Assembly (NCBI GenBank): GCA_035528905.1
Contig: DATKXU010000039.1
Span: 1-64,000, forward strand
Reading direction: 5' to 3'
Length of the DNA: 64,000 nucleotides
From: DATKXU01 sp035528905
GTDB lineage: Bacteria > Armatimonadota > UBA5829 > DTJY01
The notes beneath the pieces were generated by a model. That model did no database searches. It was not told the DNA's origin and was given only the letters and a program-made list of their open reading frames with translations. Below, in pieces: positions 16,832 through 25,456 of the stretch. A program made the position numbers and the translations under genes. Within the stretch, counting starts at the first letter, position 1; each line of letters starts with the position of its first letter.

Positions 16832-18880
16832 CTAGAACCGCCGCGTCAATTGCAGACGGAAGGTCCTCCTATCCTGCGGAATCTGGTCCTGCACGTTATC
16901 GGCCCCTGCGGGCACGAACACTTCCTCATCGAGCAGGTTGTATATGCTGAAACTCATATCCAGGTCACGCGAAACATCCCGCGCCTCTATTGTCAAGTTT
17001 GCAACTGCCCACGAATGGACATTGCCCCCAGACAAGGTCTTCCGCCTACTGATGTACTGCACATCTGGGGTGAGGTAGACCTTCCCCGGCATCAGCGGAA
17101 TCGAGATACCGCCGTTGAGCACAAGTCTGGGAGAATTGCTGATAGGCTGCCCATTCGCATCCCGTGCATGCAGCCCCGTGAGGCCGAAGTAACCCGTCAG
17201 GCCATTCGCCAAGCGGGACTCGATCTGAATCCCCACGCCGTCGCTTGCAACTCCGCCAACGTTCTCGAAACGGACAACCCCTCCCGGCGTCATCACTTGT
17301 GTGATCAGATCATTCAGGCGGTAATGGAACATGCTGGTTACCAGGCGGCTGTCTCTGCCCACTTTCTGCTCCCAGACGAGCTCAGTCGTCGCCATTTCCT
17401 CGGGTCTTAGATCGGTATTACCGGTCTGGAAGAAATCAGAGCAATAGTTCCGCTCGTACTCGTTCGGGGCCCGGAACGCTTCCCCGTAGAGCAGTTTCAG
17501 CGCTGTGGAACTGGAAGGCGAGTATATCAACGCCACCCGCGGACTCCACGCCTTCCCGAACGTCGAGTAGTCATCCAACCGAGTACCGGCTACCAGTCGT
17601 ATAGAATCGCTCAGAGCGGCATCGGCCTGCAGGTAATAGGAACGTAGCTCGAAAGACGAATCGAGGAGCTGGGCCAGTCTGTAGTATGGATCCGCCAAGT
17701 AAGCCAACGCGCACAGCTCGGTGGATTTCTGGTACTCTATACCGCATATTACAGACAATCGAGCTGAAATATCCTGCGAGTAGCGAAGCTCGCTTCCCCA
17801 CCATTTTGATGTAGTAGCGCCGTTAAAGGTAGCCAAAGTCGGCGCGGCAATGTCAAGGAGGTAGTTGCCATTGTATTCGTGCTCGTCTTGGTATAGACGG
17901 AATAGGAGCTTGCCGCTATGGCTTCTCAAGACATCTCTCTCATAGCTCAGCTCGGCAAACCCCCTTTCCTCAGTCTGGAATGTCCCATCTACGTTGAATA
18001 CACCGCCATATGGAGCGGTAGGGATTACCTTTTTCTGCTTGCCCCTATTGAAGAGAAATGTCAGGCCCTTGTACGAGGCCGACACGTAGCCGCGAGTAGC
18101 CCTTTCATCATCTATTCCTTCCGCTACTCCGTAATTGGTGGCCGGATTATCGAACTCCGGAAAATAGATGTGTCCCTGACCATTCGAATCGAGAGACGAG
18201 AAGCTGCCGCAGACTTCAAGACCGCTATCGTACACGCTTCCATACTCGACAAACGCCTTCCTGCGAGCATGAGTTCCATGCTCCACAACGGTACGGCGGG
18301 TGTCGGTGCCGCTTCCCTTTTGAGTTATGACGTTGATAACCGCCATGAGAGCATTCGTCCCCCAAAGCGCAGAGCCAGGCCCCTTGACGACCTCTATGCG
18401 CTCGATGCTCTCTATATCCAGGGAAAGATCTTCTCCCAGCATAGCGGTGTCGAAGATAGCGTTATTGATCCTATGCCCGTCCAACAGCAACAGGATTCGG
18501 GTGTTAACATCCCCCGGCCGAGCAAGACCTCGGACCCCCAGGTAGTTGAAGATGCGATCCGAACCAACATACATGCCGATCACTTGTCGCATGGCTTCCG
18601 CCAGGGTGCGATAACCATGGCGGCGGATATCGTCCCGGGTAATCACAAATACTACCGCAGGCGTCTCCGAGAGCTTCTGCAGCTTCTTCGACGCCGAGAT
18701 GACCTCGATGTTCATCAGCTCCTCAAGCCCCAGTTCCGTCAAGCTCGGCTGCGCATCCTGAGACGGCACCGCATCGTCAGCCCAGACGCATGCCGCCATC
18801 GTCGCCAGCAGAATGCAGCAAGCGACCGCCCAAGCGCCAAAGCAGTGTCCGTTATATGAATGGTACCGCTGAGTCTTCAT
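16832..18880 (-). CDS. TonB-dependent outer-membrane receptor
   Basis: 682 residues with a signal peptide (about 1-35). A plug domain covers roughly 50-175: the TonB-box-like region EELMNIEVISASKK, then TPAVVFVITRDDIRRHGY, YLGVRGL and IERIEVVKGPGSALWGTNA. A beta-barrel follows, ending in Phe (FRLQLTRRF), the usual C-terminal insertion signal. The receptor heads the operon with YfiR, hybrid kinase and REC-GGDEF-EAL. Without an inner-membrane transporter in the operon it may act as a signal receptor rather than a nutrient importer, though this is inference. Its ligand is unknown; the plug resembles the colicin-I/FhuE-like subgroup in general pattern only. GGGGATAGGA precedes the ATG. Confidence 0.93.
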   Translation of the reverse strand: MKTQRYHSYNGHCFGAWAVACCILLATMAACVWADDAVPSQDAQPSLTELGLEELMNIEVISASKKLQKLSETPAVVFVITRDDIRRHGYRTLAEAMRQVIGMYVGSDRIFNYLGVRGLARPGDVNTRILLLLDGHRINNAIFDTAMLGEDLSLDIESIERIEVVKGPGSALWGTNALMAVINVITQKGSGTDTRRTVVEHGTHARRKAFVEYGSVYDSGLEVCGSFSSLDSNGQGHIYFPEFDNPATNYGVAEGIDDERATRGYVSASYKGLTFLFNRGKQKKVIPTAPYGGVFNVDGTFQTEERGFAELSYERDVLRSHSGKLLFRLYQDEHEYNGNYLLDIAAPTLATFNGATTSKWWGSELRYSQDISARLSVICGIEYQKSTELCALAYLADPYYRLAQLLDSSFELRSYYLQADAALSDSIRLVAGTRLDDYSTFGKAWSPRVALIYSPSSSTALKLLYGEAFRAPNEYERNYCSDFFQTGNTDLRPEEMATTELVWEQKVGRDSRLVTSMFHYRLNDLITQVMTPGGVVRFENVGGVASDGVGIQIESRLANGLTGYFGLTGLHARDANGQPISNSPRLVLNGGISIPLMPGKVYLTPDVQYISRRKTLSGGNVHSWAVANLTIEARDVSRDLDMSFSIYNLLDEEVFVPAGADNVQDQIPQDRRTFRLQLTRRF

Positions 18881-19109
18881 CGTCCTATCCCCCTACCGCA
18901 GCACTCAAACCAGTCCACTGCGATGAAAATCAAGAAAGCCTTGTGCTACCTAGCAAAAACGCTTGCTGTCATCTGAAAATGATCGGCAGGTTTAGGGTTA
19001 CTCATTAGGAAAAGACGACAATTGAGCTTAAGGAACGTTGGCTGCGGGCAACTCTCTCGGTCTTTGTAGGGCTTGCCGAACCTCTGGTGATTCCGGCGCG
19101 ATGCAACGC

Positions 19110-19130
19110 CCGGTATTATTACCGGTTTTT
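19110..19130 (+). terminator. Orphan intrinsic terminator upstream of PEP-CTERM gene
   Basis: CCGGTA (19110-19115), TTAT loop, TACCGG (19120-19125), then TTTTT (19126-19130). No plus-strand gene precedes it: the nearest upstream gene, the TonB receptor, is transcribed the other way. It could end a small RNA or a leader transcript starting somewhere in 18881-19109. Nothing else is recognised in 18881-19109. Confidence 0.55.
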
Positions 19131-19141
19131 CGACCTACTGC

Positions 19142-19170
19142 TTGACACCCACTACTGGCTTTGCTAATGT
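19142..19170 (+). promoter_or_regulatory. Sigma70-type promoter
   Basis: A consensus -35 box TTGACA (19142-19147), a 17-base spacer and a -10 box TAATGT (19165-19170), placed about 108 bases before the PEP-CTERM start. This is the strongest sigma70-like match I noticed in the window. Confidence 0.65.
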
Positions 19171-19180
19171 ACCGGTGTAC

Positions 19181-19250
19181 CCGCCTCATCCGCCCCTGAG
19201 GCGGAAAATAGCAAAATCAGGGGCCGCACACCGACTTAGCCCACAATCGG
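19181..19250 (+). promoter_or_regulatory. Structured 5' leader of the PEP-CTERM gene
   Basis: The predicted leader contains a perfect 8-bp hairpin CCGCCTCA/TGAGGCGG (19181-19188 with 19197-19204), then the string TAGCAAAATCAGGGGCC and a second small hairpin GCCC-acaatc-GGGC. The string is loosely like the GCAAAGCC-CGGGCC core of c-di-GMP-I (GEMM) riboswitches, but the usual GNRA loop is missing, so no class is assigned. GGAAGGAG (19262-19269) is the ribosome site of the gene. Confidence 0.35.
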
Positions 19251-19277
19251 GCGACGACCCCGGGAAGGAGAAAAAGA

Positions 19278-19932
19278 ATGTCCAAGTATTTGCTTCTCGC
19301 ACTACTGTTCTTGCTGGGAGCCGTGGCGCTGGTCCCGGCATACGCGGAGAATTTCCCTCCGGCGGGAACGACAGCCTTCAACGTTGAGACCTCAGTGGGT
19401 GCAGACCTACTGAACGAGCAAGGTCAACTGCCCGCGTGGTACATGGACGACGGCAGCGGAACGACAAGCATAACACACAGCGCCGTCTATGTTAATGAGA
19501 GCGGCTACAGGTACCAACAACAGTATGGCCGGCTTCTCGGCCACTGGTACATGGCACTTATTTGACGGCAATTTATAGGTTCCGGCACCAGTTACTCTGC
19601 CAGGCACTTCAGGAAAGATGACGAGTTAAGGCCTGCCGGAGGGCGACTTTCCAGCCGAGAGCTTCTTCGACGTGTTCCCAGTGATCCAGACCTCGATAGG
19701 CACTCTATCCACGACCACCGCTGTGCACATAGCAGGTGGGGCTCAATCCTTTTCCAATCACTACGCTGCTGGCGGCGCAGTTCCCCTGTACTGGGGTGGC
19801 AGTCTCTACGCCGGCGACCTTACAATGCTTGAACTCAGATTTATGCCGATTCCAGAACCCTCGAGCCTGCTGGCGCTGGGAAGCGGGCTGCTCCCGCTCG
19901 GATTCGCCCTTCGCCGACGGATCAAGAGGTAG
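19278..19932 (+). pseudogene. Frameshifted PEP-CTERM exosortase-substrate gene
   Basis: The N-terminal part (19278-19565) starts with a good signal peptide (MSKYLLLALLFLLGAVALVP) and reads FNVETSVGADLLNEQGQ before a premature stop at 19563-19565. Homology-like text continues in other frames: ATGTWHLFDGN around 19530-19570, GTSYSARHFRKDDEL around 19580-19625, and GLPEGDFPAESFFDVF onward from about 19630 to 19932. The last part ends with a complete PEP-CTERM anchor: PEPSSLLALGSGLLPLGFAL then RRRIKR. At least three frame changes are needed to join the pieces, so the gene is decayed rather than carrying a single error. An intact version would be exported and processed by an exosortase encoded elsewhere. 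Promoter, ribosome site and terminator all remain. Confidence 0.82.
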
Positions 19933-19962
19933 TTCACTGAGAATTGTGAAGGACAAACAGCG

Positions 19963-19997
19963 AGCCGGTGCCCCAACTGCGAGCACCGGCTCCTTTT
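19963..19997 (+). terminator. Intrinsic terminator after PEP-CTERM pseudogene
   Basis: Perfect 9-bp stem AGCCGGTGC (19963-19971) / GCACCGGCT (19983-19991) followed by CCTTTT. It lies between two convergent units and may serve both. Confidence 0.8.
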
Positions 19998-20022
19998 ATC
20001 CTATCCGCCTGCGGCGGCAGAC

Positions 20023-20913
20023 CTACATCTTCCAGTATTTCAATATCAGATCGCGGGTCTTCTTTACCCCCTCGATCTGATCTCCCGGGCCTTCGAACTC
20101 GATGGAGATCGCACCGCGGTATTTCGCGTCCTTCAGCATCTTCAAGAAGCGTCCATAGTCCACAACCGTCTCCTCTCCTTCCGGTGTGAAGGAGTGAGTC
20201 TTAGCATGGACGTGGTATGCATAGGGTGCAAGCTTGGCGTTCTCTTCGTAGATTACCTCGTTGGGCCAGTTCTTGAAATCCAGGCAAGCGCCCACGTACT
20301 TTGGATCCGTGCCCTGGATTATGCGCAGGATGTAATCCGCCTTGGCCGATACGCCGCCGTGGTTCTCAATCGTCAACTTCAGCTTCAGCTCCTTCGCCAG
20401 AGCAAGCAACTCGTTGAAGGCTGCAATGGCGCGCTCCACGCCGACTGTGCCATCCCTCGCAGGATCGCCGGTGCCGCCGATGTTGAGCCGAACGATCCGT
20501 GCGCCCAGGTAAGCGGCTGCCCGCATCTTCATCGCGTCCTGTTCGATCTGCTTTCTCCGCGCCGGTTCGTTGTCAGCGGCGAGATTGCCGTCGCAGATGA
20601 GGCCGACGATGATGACGCCGTTGTCCTTCGCCGCCCGCTTGATCTTGTCCAGGTACGGCTTGTCGTAGGACTTCATCCAGATGTCGTTGAGCGCGATTCC
20701 CTTGATGCCAAGCTCTTTCATCAGCTTCATCACGCTGATGTAATCGTACTTGCCCTGAGCGATATAATCCCGCAGGCTGTACGTCTCGCAGGCAAGGAAG
20801 ACCTTTGGTCCCCTGGCCTCGGCCGGATCCTCCCTGAATACGATAGTTGCCATTGCCATGATGAACACCATTCCCACAGCCAAGATGCTGCTTCTATATC
20901 CAAGAATCCCCAC
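20023..20913 (-). CDS. Exported xylose-isomerase-like TIM-barrel (sugar epimerase/lyase family)
   Basis: 296 residues from GTG 20913 (AGGAGG nearby upstream). An N-terminal hydrophobic segment (SSILAVGMVFIMAMATIVF) acts as signal peptide or anchor. The AP_endonuc_2 fold follows, with likely metal ligands Glu in LTIENHGG, Asp in GACLDFKNW, His in YHVHAKTH and Glu in SIEFEGPG. These are the four positions used by sugar isomerases and 3-keto-glycoside-processing enzymes of the family. It is the last gene of the Gfo/Gfo/DUF6807/symporter operon and probably acts on the oxidised sugar made in the periplasm. The exact reaction cannot be read from sequence. Confidence 0.83.
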   Translation of the reverse strand: MGILGYRSSILAVGMVFIMAMATIVFREDPAEARGPKVFLACETYSLRDYIAQGKYDYISVMKLMKELGIKGIALNDIWMKSYDKPYLDKIKRAAKDNGVIIVGLICDGNLAADNEPARRKQIEQDAMKMRAAAYLGARIVRLNIGGTGDPARDGTVGVERAIAAFNELLALAKELKLKLTIENHGGVSAKADYILRIIQGTDPKYVGACLDFKNWPNEVIYEENAKLAPYAYHVHAKTHSFTPEGEETVVDYGRFLKMLKDAKYRGAISIEFEGPGDQIEGVKKTRDLILKYWKM

Positions 20914-20986
20914 CCCTAACCTCCTAAACGTTCCGGCACACTGACCGCCCGATTCGGTATCTGGCGCGGCCCACTGCCATCCACGC

Positions 20987-22858
20987 CTATGCGCCTATCC
21001 TGGACAACGTGTAAAGGATCAGCAAGATGATCGAGGCGAATGCCAGCGCCACCAGGAAGCCGCCTACGTTGACCAGCCGCGGATGGTTCAACTCCAACGG
21101 ATTTCCCTCGCTGGCACCGGCGTATACTATGTCAACGCCGGCTTCCTTTAGCTCTTTCTCACGGCCGACCGGCGTCTTCAGCAGCAGATAGAACTTATCT
21201 AGGCTCTTCTGATCGGGAGCGTGAGGAAATGCAAAACCGAGGACGAGCGCCAACAGGCTTGCGGCCAGGCAATGATGCATCGCCAGCGACGTCTGAGGCA
21301 CGTTCAGGAACGACCCAAGGCCCCTCTCCCCCATAACTACGAACGCCCACACAACGGCGGCTGCCACGGCCCACGCGAGAGCTTGGAGTCTGCCCCGCTG
21401 GCTGTCGGACGCGATGCTGCCGATTATCAAGGCAATGATTCCAGCCGGCACGAATGAAAGTGCCAAGGTCTGCAGCATCTTCTTGTCGGCGTACATGCCG
21501 AGCCAGGCCGGCGCGGACTGCATCGCCGACTTCAGCGCTCCTCCCGCGGGGCCAAGGACAACCCAGATAGCTGCCATGACCGCAAAGGACGTCCAGGCGC
21601 CGACGGAGTTCGTCCTGCGCCAAAGAACGCCAAACCACATGAATACACCGGTAAACGTTGCCATCGCCCAGAACACCTGGATCGCCTGAGCCACTTCCGT
21701 CACGAAGAAAGCGAACAGCACGCCGAGGGCGACCACGACCAGCCCGATCCAGCGCCCCAGGCGCAGCAGCTCCCGGTCCGTTGCACCCGGCTTTATATGC
21801 TCCTTGTAAATGTTCCTTGCCAACAGTGCAGACCCCGCCACCATGAAAGCGCTCAATGTGGACATCTGGGCCGCCAGGATCGCTGCGAACATTAGACCAG
21901 TGAACCCAGGCGGCAGCAGTATTCGAATACCGACTCCAAATGCATCCTCTCTTGCCTTTTCCCCAAGACCGGGGATGGCCCCCAGCGTCACCATCGCCAA
22001 TACGACTACACCGGTGAGAGCCCATCCCATTGCGCAGAAGCGCTTGATAAAGTTACCATATGTGAAGCCGACCCGGCCTTCCATCTCGGTCTTCCCGGTT
22101 GAGCAAACCTCCATGGTGTGCGGCTGCGAGACTATGCCGATCAGCATCAGAACCGAAGCGGTGATTATCCATGGGATCGTCAACTCCGTTGGCGCATGGA
22201 GGCTGAATTTGTCCGGGCTCAGTGTTTGGTGCAGGCCGTGGAACCCGCCTATCTTCGCCAGCCCGAAAGGCACCAGCAGCAGCGACATGACCACTATCAG
22301 GACGCCCTGTATAGACTCCGTCATAACCGTCGCGATCAGTCCGCCGGCGAACCCGTAGGCCACGAAGACAACCGTCATCCCGATGATAGCCGCTTCACGC
22401 GGGATCATGCCCTGCGTCACCGCGGGGGCGATTTTCCCCGTGCCTATAAGGAGCATGCCCATGTTCACGGCAAAGGTCAGAACGCCCATGACCGCATACA
22501 ACACCGCCATCTTGCCACCGAAGCGAGCCTTGAAGAAGTCAGCGGTTGTAATAAACCTCGATCTCCTGAAGAGAGCCGCCATCACCCAGTAGAACGGCGT
22601 CACGAACAGGTACACGAACGTATACCAGATGCCCGAAAGCCCGTGCTGGTAAGCTGCGCCGGTGACAACTACCGGGTCGTCGGCGTGCGTACCCGTGCCA
22701 AGGGCATGCATCACCATGAGCCACTTGCTGAACTTGCGCCCGCCTGCGAAGAAGTCGCCTGAGCTCTTGATCTTCACGGCCTGGTAAATCCCATAGCTGC
22801 CTATGCCGATGAGGTACGCCAGCACCACGACAAGGTCAAAGGTGGTAAAATTCTGCAC
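20987..22858 (-). CDS. Sodium:solute symporter (SSS family)
   Basis: 623 residues with about 14-15 hydrophobic membrane segments. The first helix region reads DLVVVLAYLIGIGSYGIY and is followed by the SSS motif GDFFAGGRKFSKWLMVMHALGTGTHADD; the core IVSQPHTMEVCSTGKTEMEGR is family-like. It starts at GTG 22858 with AGGAGG upstream. A C-terminal tail with a last helix (ALAFASIILLILYTL) extends beyond the core. It would carry a sugar or other organic solute into the cytosol with Na+. The genes on either side encode exported sugar-modifying proteins, so the likely substrate is their product. Confidence 0.92.
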   Translation of the reverse strand: MQNFTTFDLVVVLAYLIGIGSYGIYQAVKIKSSGDFFAGGRKFSKWLMVMHALGTGTHADDPVVVTGAAYQHGLSGIWYTFVYLFVTPFYWVMAALFRRSRFITTADFFKARFGGKMAVLYAVMGVLTFAVNMGMLLIGTGKIAPAVTQGMIPREAAIIGMTVVFVAYGFAGGLIATVMTESIQGVLIVVMSLLLVPFGLAKIGGFHGLHQTLSPDKFSLHAPTELTIPWIITASVLMLIGIVSQPHTMEVCSTGKTEMEGRVGFTYGNFIKRFCAMGWALTGVVVLAMVTLGAIPGLGEKAREDAFGVGIRILLPPGFTGLMFAAILAAQMSTLSAFMVAGSALLARNIYKEHIKPGATDRELLRLGRWIGLVVVALGVLFAFFVTEVAQAIQVFWAMATFTGVFMWFGVLWRRTNSVGAWTSFAVMAAIWVVLGPAGGALKSAMQSAPAWLGMYADKKMLQTLALSFVPAGIIALIIGSIASDSQRGRLQALAWAVAAAVVWAFVVMGERGLGSFLNVPQTSLAMHHCLAASLLALVLGFAFPHAPDQKSLDKFYLLLKTPVGREKELKEAGVDIVYAGASEGNPLELNHPRLVNVGGFLVALAFASIILLILYTLSRIGA

Positions 22859-22892
22859 TTGATCCTCCTGTATCCCTCTTACTGAAACGCGG

Positions 22893-24110
22893 CTATTTCA
22901 CCGCCACAGTCGGAGGCTTGGAATAGCCCTGGTATGCTTCGGCCAGCCTCGCCTCTTGAGTCGTCCCCTTATGGATGAAGATACGGTAACGGAAGGTTAT
23001 CTCACCTCCGGCCGGGATTGTGTAGCTTCCGTCCTCGATCCTGCCGTTCGTGAAGGCCTTCAGCCCGAATGGGTTCGCCGCGAAGAGGCCGTACGTCCGC
23101 ACGTGCCAGTAAGTCGGGTAGCGGAAGCTCGTCGGGTGATCCATGATGGCAATCCCGACGGTTTCATCATCCACCGGCCCGTAGTAATCGCACCATTCGG
23201 CCTGCTTGCCCCAAGCGGCGCCATCCTTGTCACCACGCGCATTCTCGATATGGCCCTTGCCGCGATTAACCTCCATCGAGCAGGCAACGCGGATGCCGAA
23301 CATGCCCTCCTTGGTGTCCACGAATGTGACCGGGCCGTCCGTCGCGCGGATCGTTATCTCGAAGTCCATAACCCGTCCGCTCGCCGTGCGGTAGATGCGA
23401 AGGTCGCGCGTATCCTCGCACACCTTCTTGCCCTCGCCGGACATCCAATCGTCTCGAGCGACGATTCGGCCGTAGACAGGCCCGCTGACCAGCTTCTCGA
23501 ACTCTCTGTGGACGATCTTGCCGCCCGCGGCTGATTCGGTCCAGAAATCGACGCCGCTGACCTCGCCGAAGGTAAACCAGAGCGACCTGTGATGCGGATG
23601 GTCCCTGGACTCCCCTTCAACTTCGCGTGTAGGAAAGTTGCGCGTCACCGGCTTCCCCGTCGGGCCGATAATCGGGTAGCAGTACGGCTTCGGAGCGCCC
23701 GTGTATACATACCTCGTGAAGAGCTCTCCGTTGATAGTCACGTCTACCGCTCCATCGGCCTTCTTGACGCGAACCCCTCTGGGATCGGGCCTTCCCGGCT
23801 TGCTGGCAAACTCGATCCGATAGCCTCTGCTCTCTCTCGTCTGACGGGATATCCAGGTAACCCGCAGGTCTGCGCCGTCCTGCTCAACCTGAGAAGGCAC
23901 GACACTACCTGTGTCCAACGACCGCACGACGACGCCAGCGCCCCTGGCCGGAACAGAGGCTGACACCGGGATTTCAAGGATGCCATCGGGGACCTTGCCA
24001 TTCTTGTGCGTCTGCGCAGCCCATCCCACGGCCAGCGTCAGAGCAGCCAGCGCACAAATAAGGATTCTGACAGTAGACCTAAGCACAGATACCAACTCTC
24101 TCACAATCAC
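22893..24110 (-). CDS. DUF6807 (PmoA-like) secreted protein
   Basis: 405 residues with an N-terminal hydrophobic signal (ILICALAALTLAVGWAAQ). The family signature HPHHRSLWFTFGEVSGVDFW is at about residues 155-175, with DFEITIRATDGPVTFVDTKEG and IAIMDHPTSFRYPTYWHVR later. The family is annotated as methane oxygenase PmoA in some databases by accident of naming; it is unrelated to particulate methane monooxygenase and its fold is a beta-sandwich seen in carbohydrate loci. The annotated start is GTG 24110; an internal GTG at 24104 is also possible and neither has a strong ribosome site. It follows the Gfo gene by 11 bases. Confidence 0.82.
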   Translation of the reverse strand: MIVRELVSVLRSTVRILICALAALTLAVGWAAQTHKNGKVPDGILEIPVSASVPARGAGVVVRSLDTGSVVPSQVEQDGADLRVTWISRQTRESRGYRIEFASKPGRPDPRGVRVKKADGAVDVTINGELFTRYVYTGAPKPYCYPIIGPTGKPVTRNFPTREVEGESRDHPHHRSLWFTFGEVSGVDFWTESAAGGKIVHREFEKLVSGPVYGRIVARDDWMSGEGKKVCEDTRDLRIYRTASGRVMDFEITIRATDGPVTFVDTKEGMFGIRVACSMEVNRGKGHIENARGDKDGAAWGKQAEWCDYYGPVDDETVGIAIMDHPTSFRYPTYWHVRTYGLFAANPFGLKAFTNGRIEDGSYTIPAGGEITFRYRIFIHKGTTQEARLAEAYQGYSKPPTVAVK

Positions 24111-24121
24111 ATCCGATAGCG

Positions 24122-25360
24122 TCAGGCCTCGTCCATCTCCTGCGTCACCGGATCGTAGAAGACTTTTTTGCTTGACTGAAGCGCCCGCGCGGCCATTATC
24201 GTGGCTACCGACTGCGAATAGCCGGAAAATACGTCCGCATTAGGCTGCCTCCCGGAGCGCATGCAGTCCAGCCAGTTCTTGATATGGTCTGCTTTCGAAG
24301 GAGCCTCGATGGTGATCTCCTCCTTGACTTTGTCGCCGCCGCCGCCATCGCCTCTAATCTTCCCGGAGTCTAAATCGAGGACGCCATTCGTACCGTAGAC
24401 GAACATGCCGCCACCGGCCGCGTTTCCGAACTTCGTAGAGAAGCTTACCAGGAAGCCCTTGGGATATTCCAGGAGAGCATGGAATGTATCAGCATTCTCC
24501 CTGCCGTCCTTCCAGACATAGACGCCGCCGTGCGCAACCGCGCTCTTCGGAAACCGCTCGCCCATCACCATGTGGACCGTGTCAATCATGTGGCTCAGCC
24601 ACTGGTCGGGGATACCGCTGGAGAAATCGCGGAAGAGACGCCACTCCATGTACTGATGGGGGTCAAACGGGCGATACTTCTTGCCCATCAGGAACCGCTT
24701 CCAGTCGGTGTCCTCTTCCTTTACCTCGTTGACGTCTCCCCTACGCCAGCGCGGGCCGAAGTAATTCCACTGTATGTCTACCTTGCTCACGGTGCCGAGC
24801 ACGCCGGACTCTATCATCTGGGCGGCAACGGGATACCTGCCCTCACTCCGCCGCTGCGTGCCGAGCTGGACGATCCGGCCCGTCTCCTCGACGGCCTTGA
24901 GCGCGCGTCGGGCGTCCTTCAAGTCGTTCGCCATCGGCTTCTCGCAGTATACATCCTTGCCCGCCCTGACAGCCTGTGCAAGCATCTTGGCATGCTGGAA
25001 GTCGGCGGTCCCTATGACAACGCCGTCCAGGTCCTTGAGCGCCAGCATATCCTCGAAATGGCGGAACTTCCGAGGCTCGCGCCCCCACCATTCCTGCACC
25101 AGCTTTGCGCCTCGGTCGAGATTCAACGTCCAGATATCGCACACGGCGGTGATCTCGACATTGCACTCCTCTGCTAGCCTACGCACGCCCTGCATGAGAC
25201 TGCGGGCTCGCCGGCCGGGACCGACGACACCAACGGAAATGCGGTCGTTCGCGCCGAGGACCTTCGACGGCGAAAGCAAACCCGCGCCGGCAAGTGCCAT
25301 TCCCGCCGTGCCCGCGGCCGCTTTCGTCATAAACTCCCGCCTCGTCATCCTATGCGCCAT
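24122..25360 (-). CDS. Tat-exported Gfo/Idh/MocA oxidoreductase
   Basis: 412 residues from ATG 25360, with GGGAGG about 8 bases upstream. The Tat signal TRREFMTKAAAGTAGMALAG is at residues 5-25. A Rossmann NAD(P)-binding domain follows (ISVGVVGPGRRARSLMQGV), then the family EKP motif in DVYCEKPMAND, VQLGTQRRSEGR, and the C-terminal dehydrogenase-like domain with DQWLSHMIDTVHMV carrying the catalytic His. Family members oxidise or reduce sugar carbons with tightly bound nicotinamide cofactor; Tat export with bound cofactor is known for glucose-fructose oxidoreductase. This is the second of two adjacent paralogues. Confidence 0.93.
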   Translation of the reverse strand: MAHRMTRREFMTKAAAGTAGMALAGAGLLSPSKVLGANDRISVGVVGPGRRARSLMQGVRRLAEECNVEITAVCDIWTLNLDRGAKLVQEWWGREPRKFRHFEDMLALKDLDGVVIGTADFQHAKMLAQAVRAGKDVYCEKPMANDLKDARRALKAVEETGRIVQLGTQRRSEGRYPVAAQMIESGVLGTVSKVDIQWNYFGPRWRRGDVNEVKEEDTDWKRFLMGKKYRPFDPHQYMEWRLFRDFSSGIPDQWLSHMIDTVHMVMGERFPKSAVAHGGVYVWKDGRENADTFHALLEYPKGFLVSFSTKFGNAAGGGMFVYGTNGVLDLDSGKIRGDGGGGDKVKEEITIEAPSKADHIKNWLDCMRSGRQPNADVFSGYSQSVATIMAARALQSSKKVFYDPVTQEMDEA

Positions 25361-25456
25361 TTTCTCGCCTCCCAGCCAGTATCGTCTCGGGCGACCCATA
25401 TACGTGGAGGGATTCCAGACGTTAGGATCGTCACGGGCAATGGGTACCCCGAGATT

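Noticed and set aside
22893..24110. Particulate methane monooxygenase PmoA
   Set aside because: The family name PmoA in databases refers to DUF6807; this protein is a soluble exported beta-rich protein without the membrane segments of pMMO subunit A.
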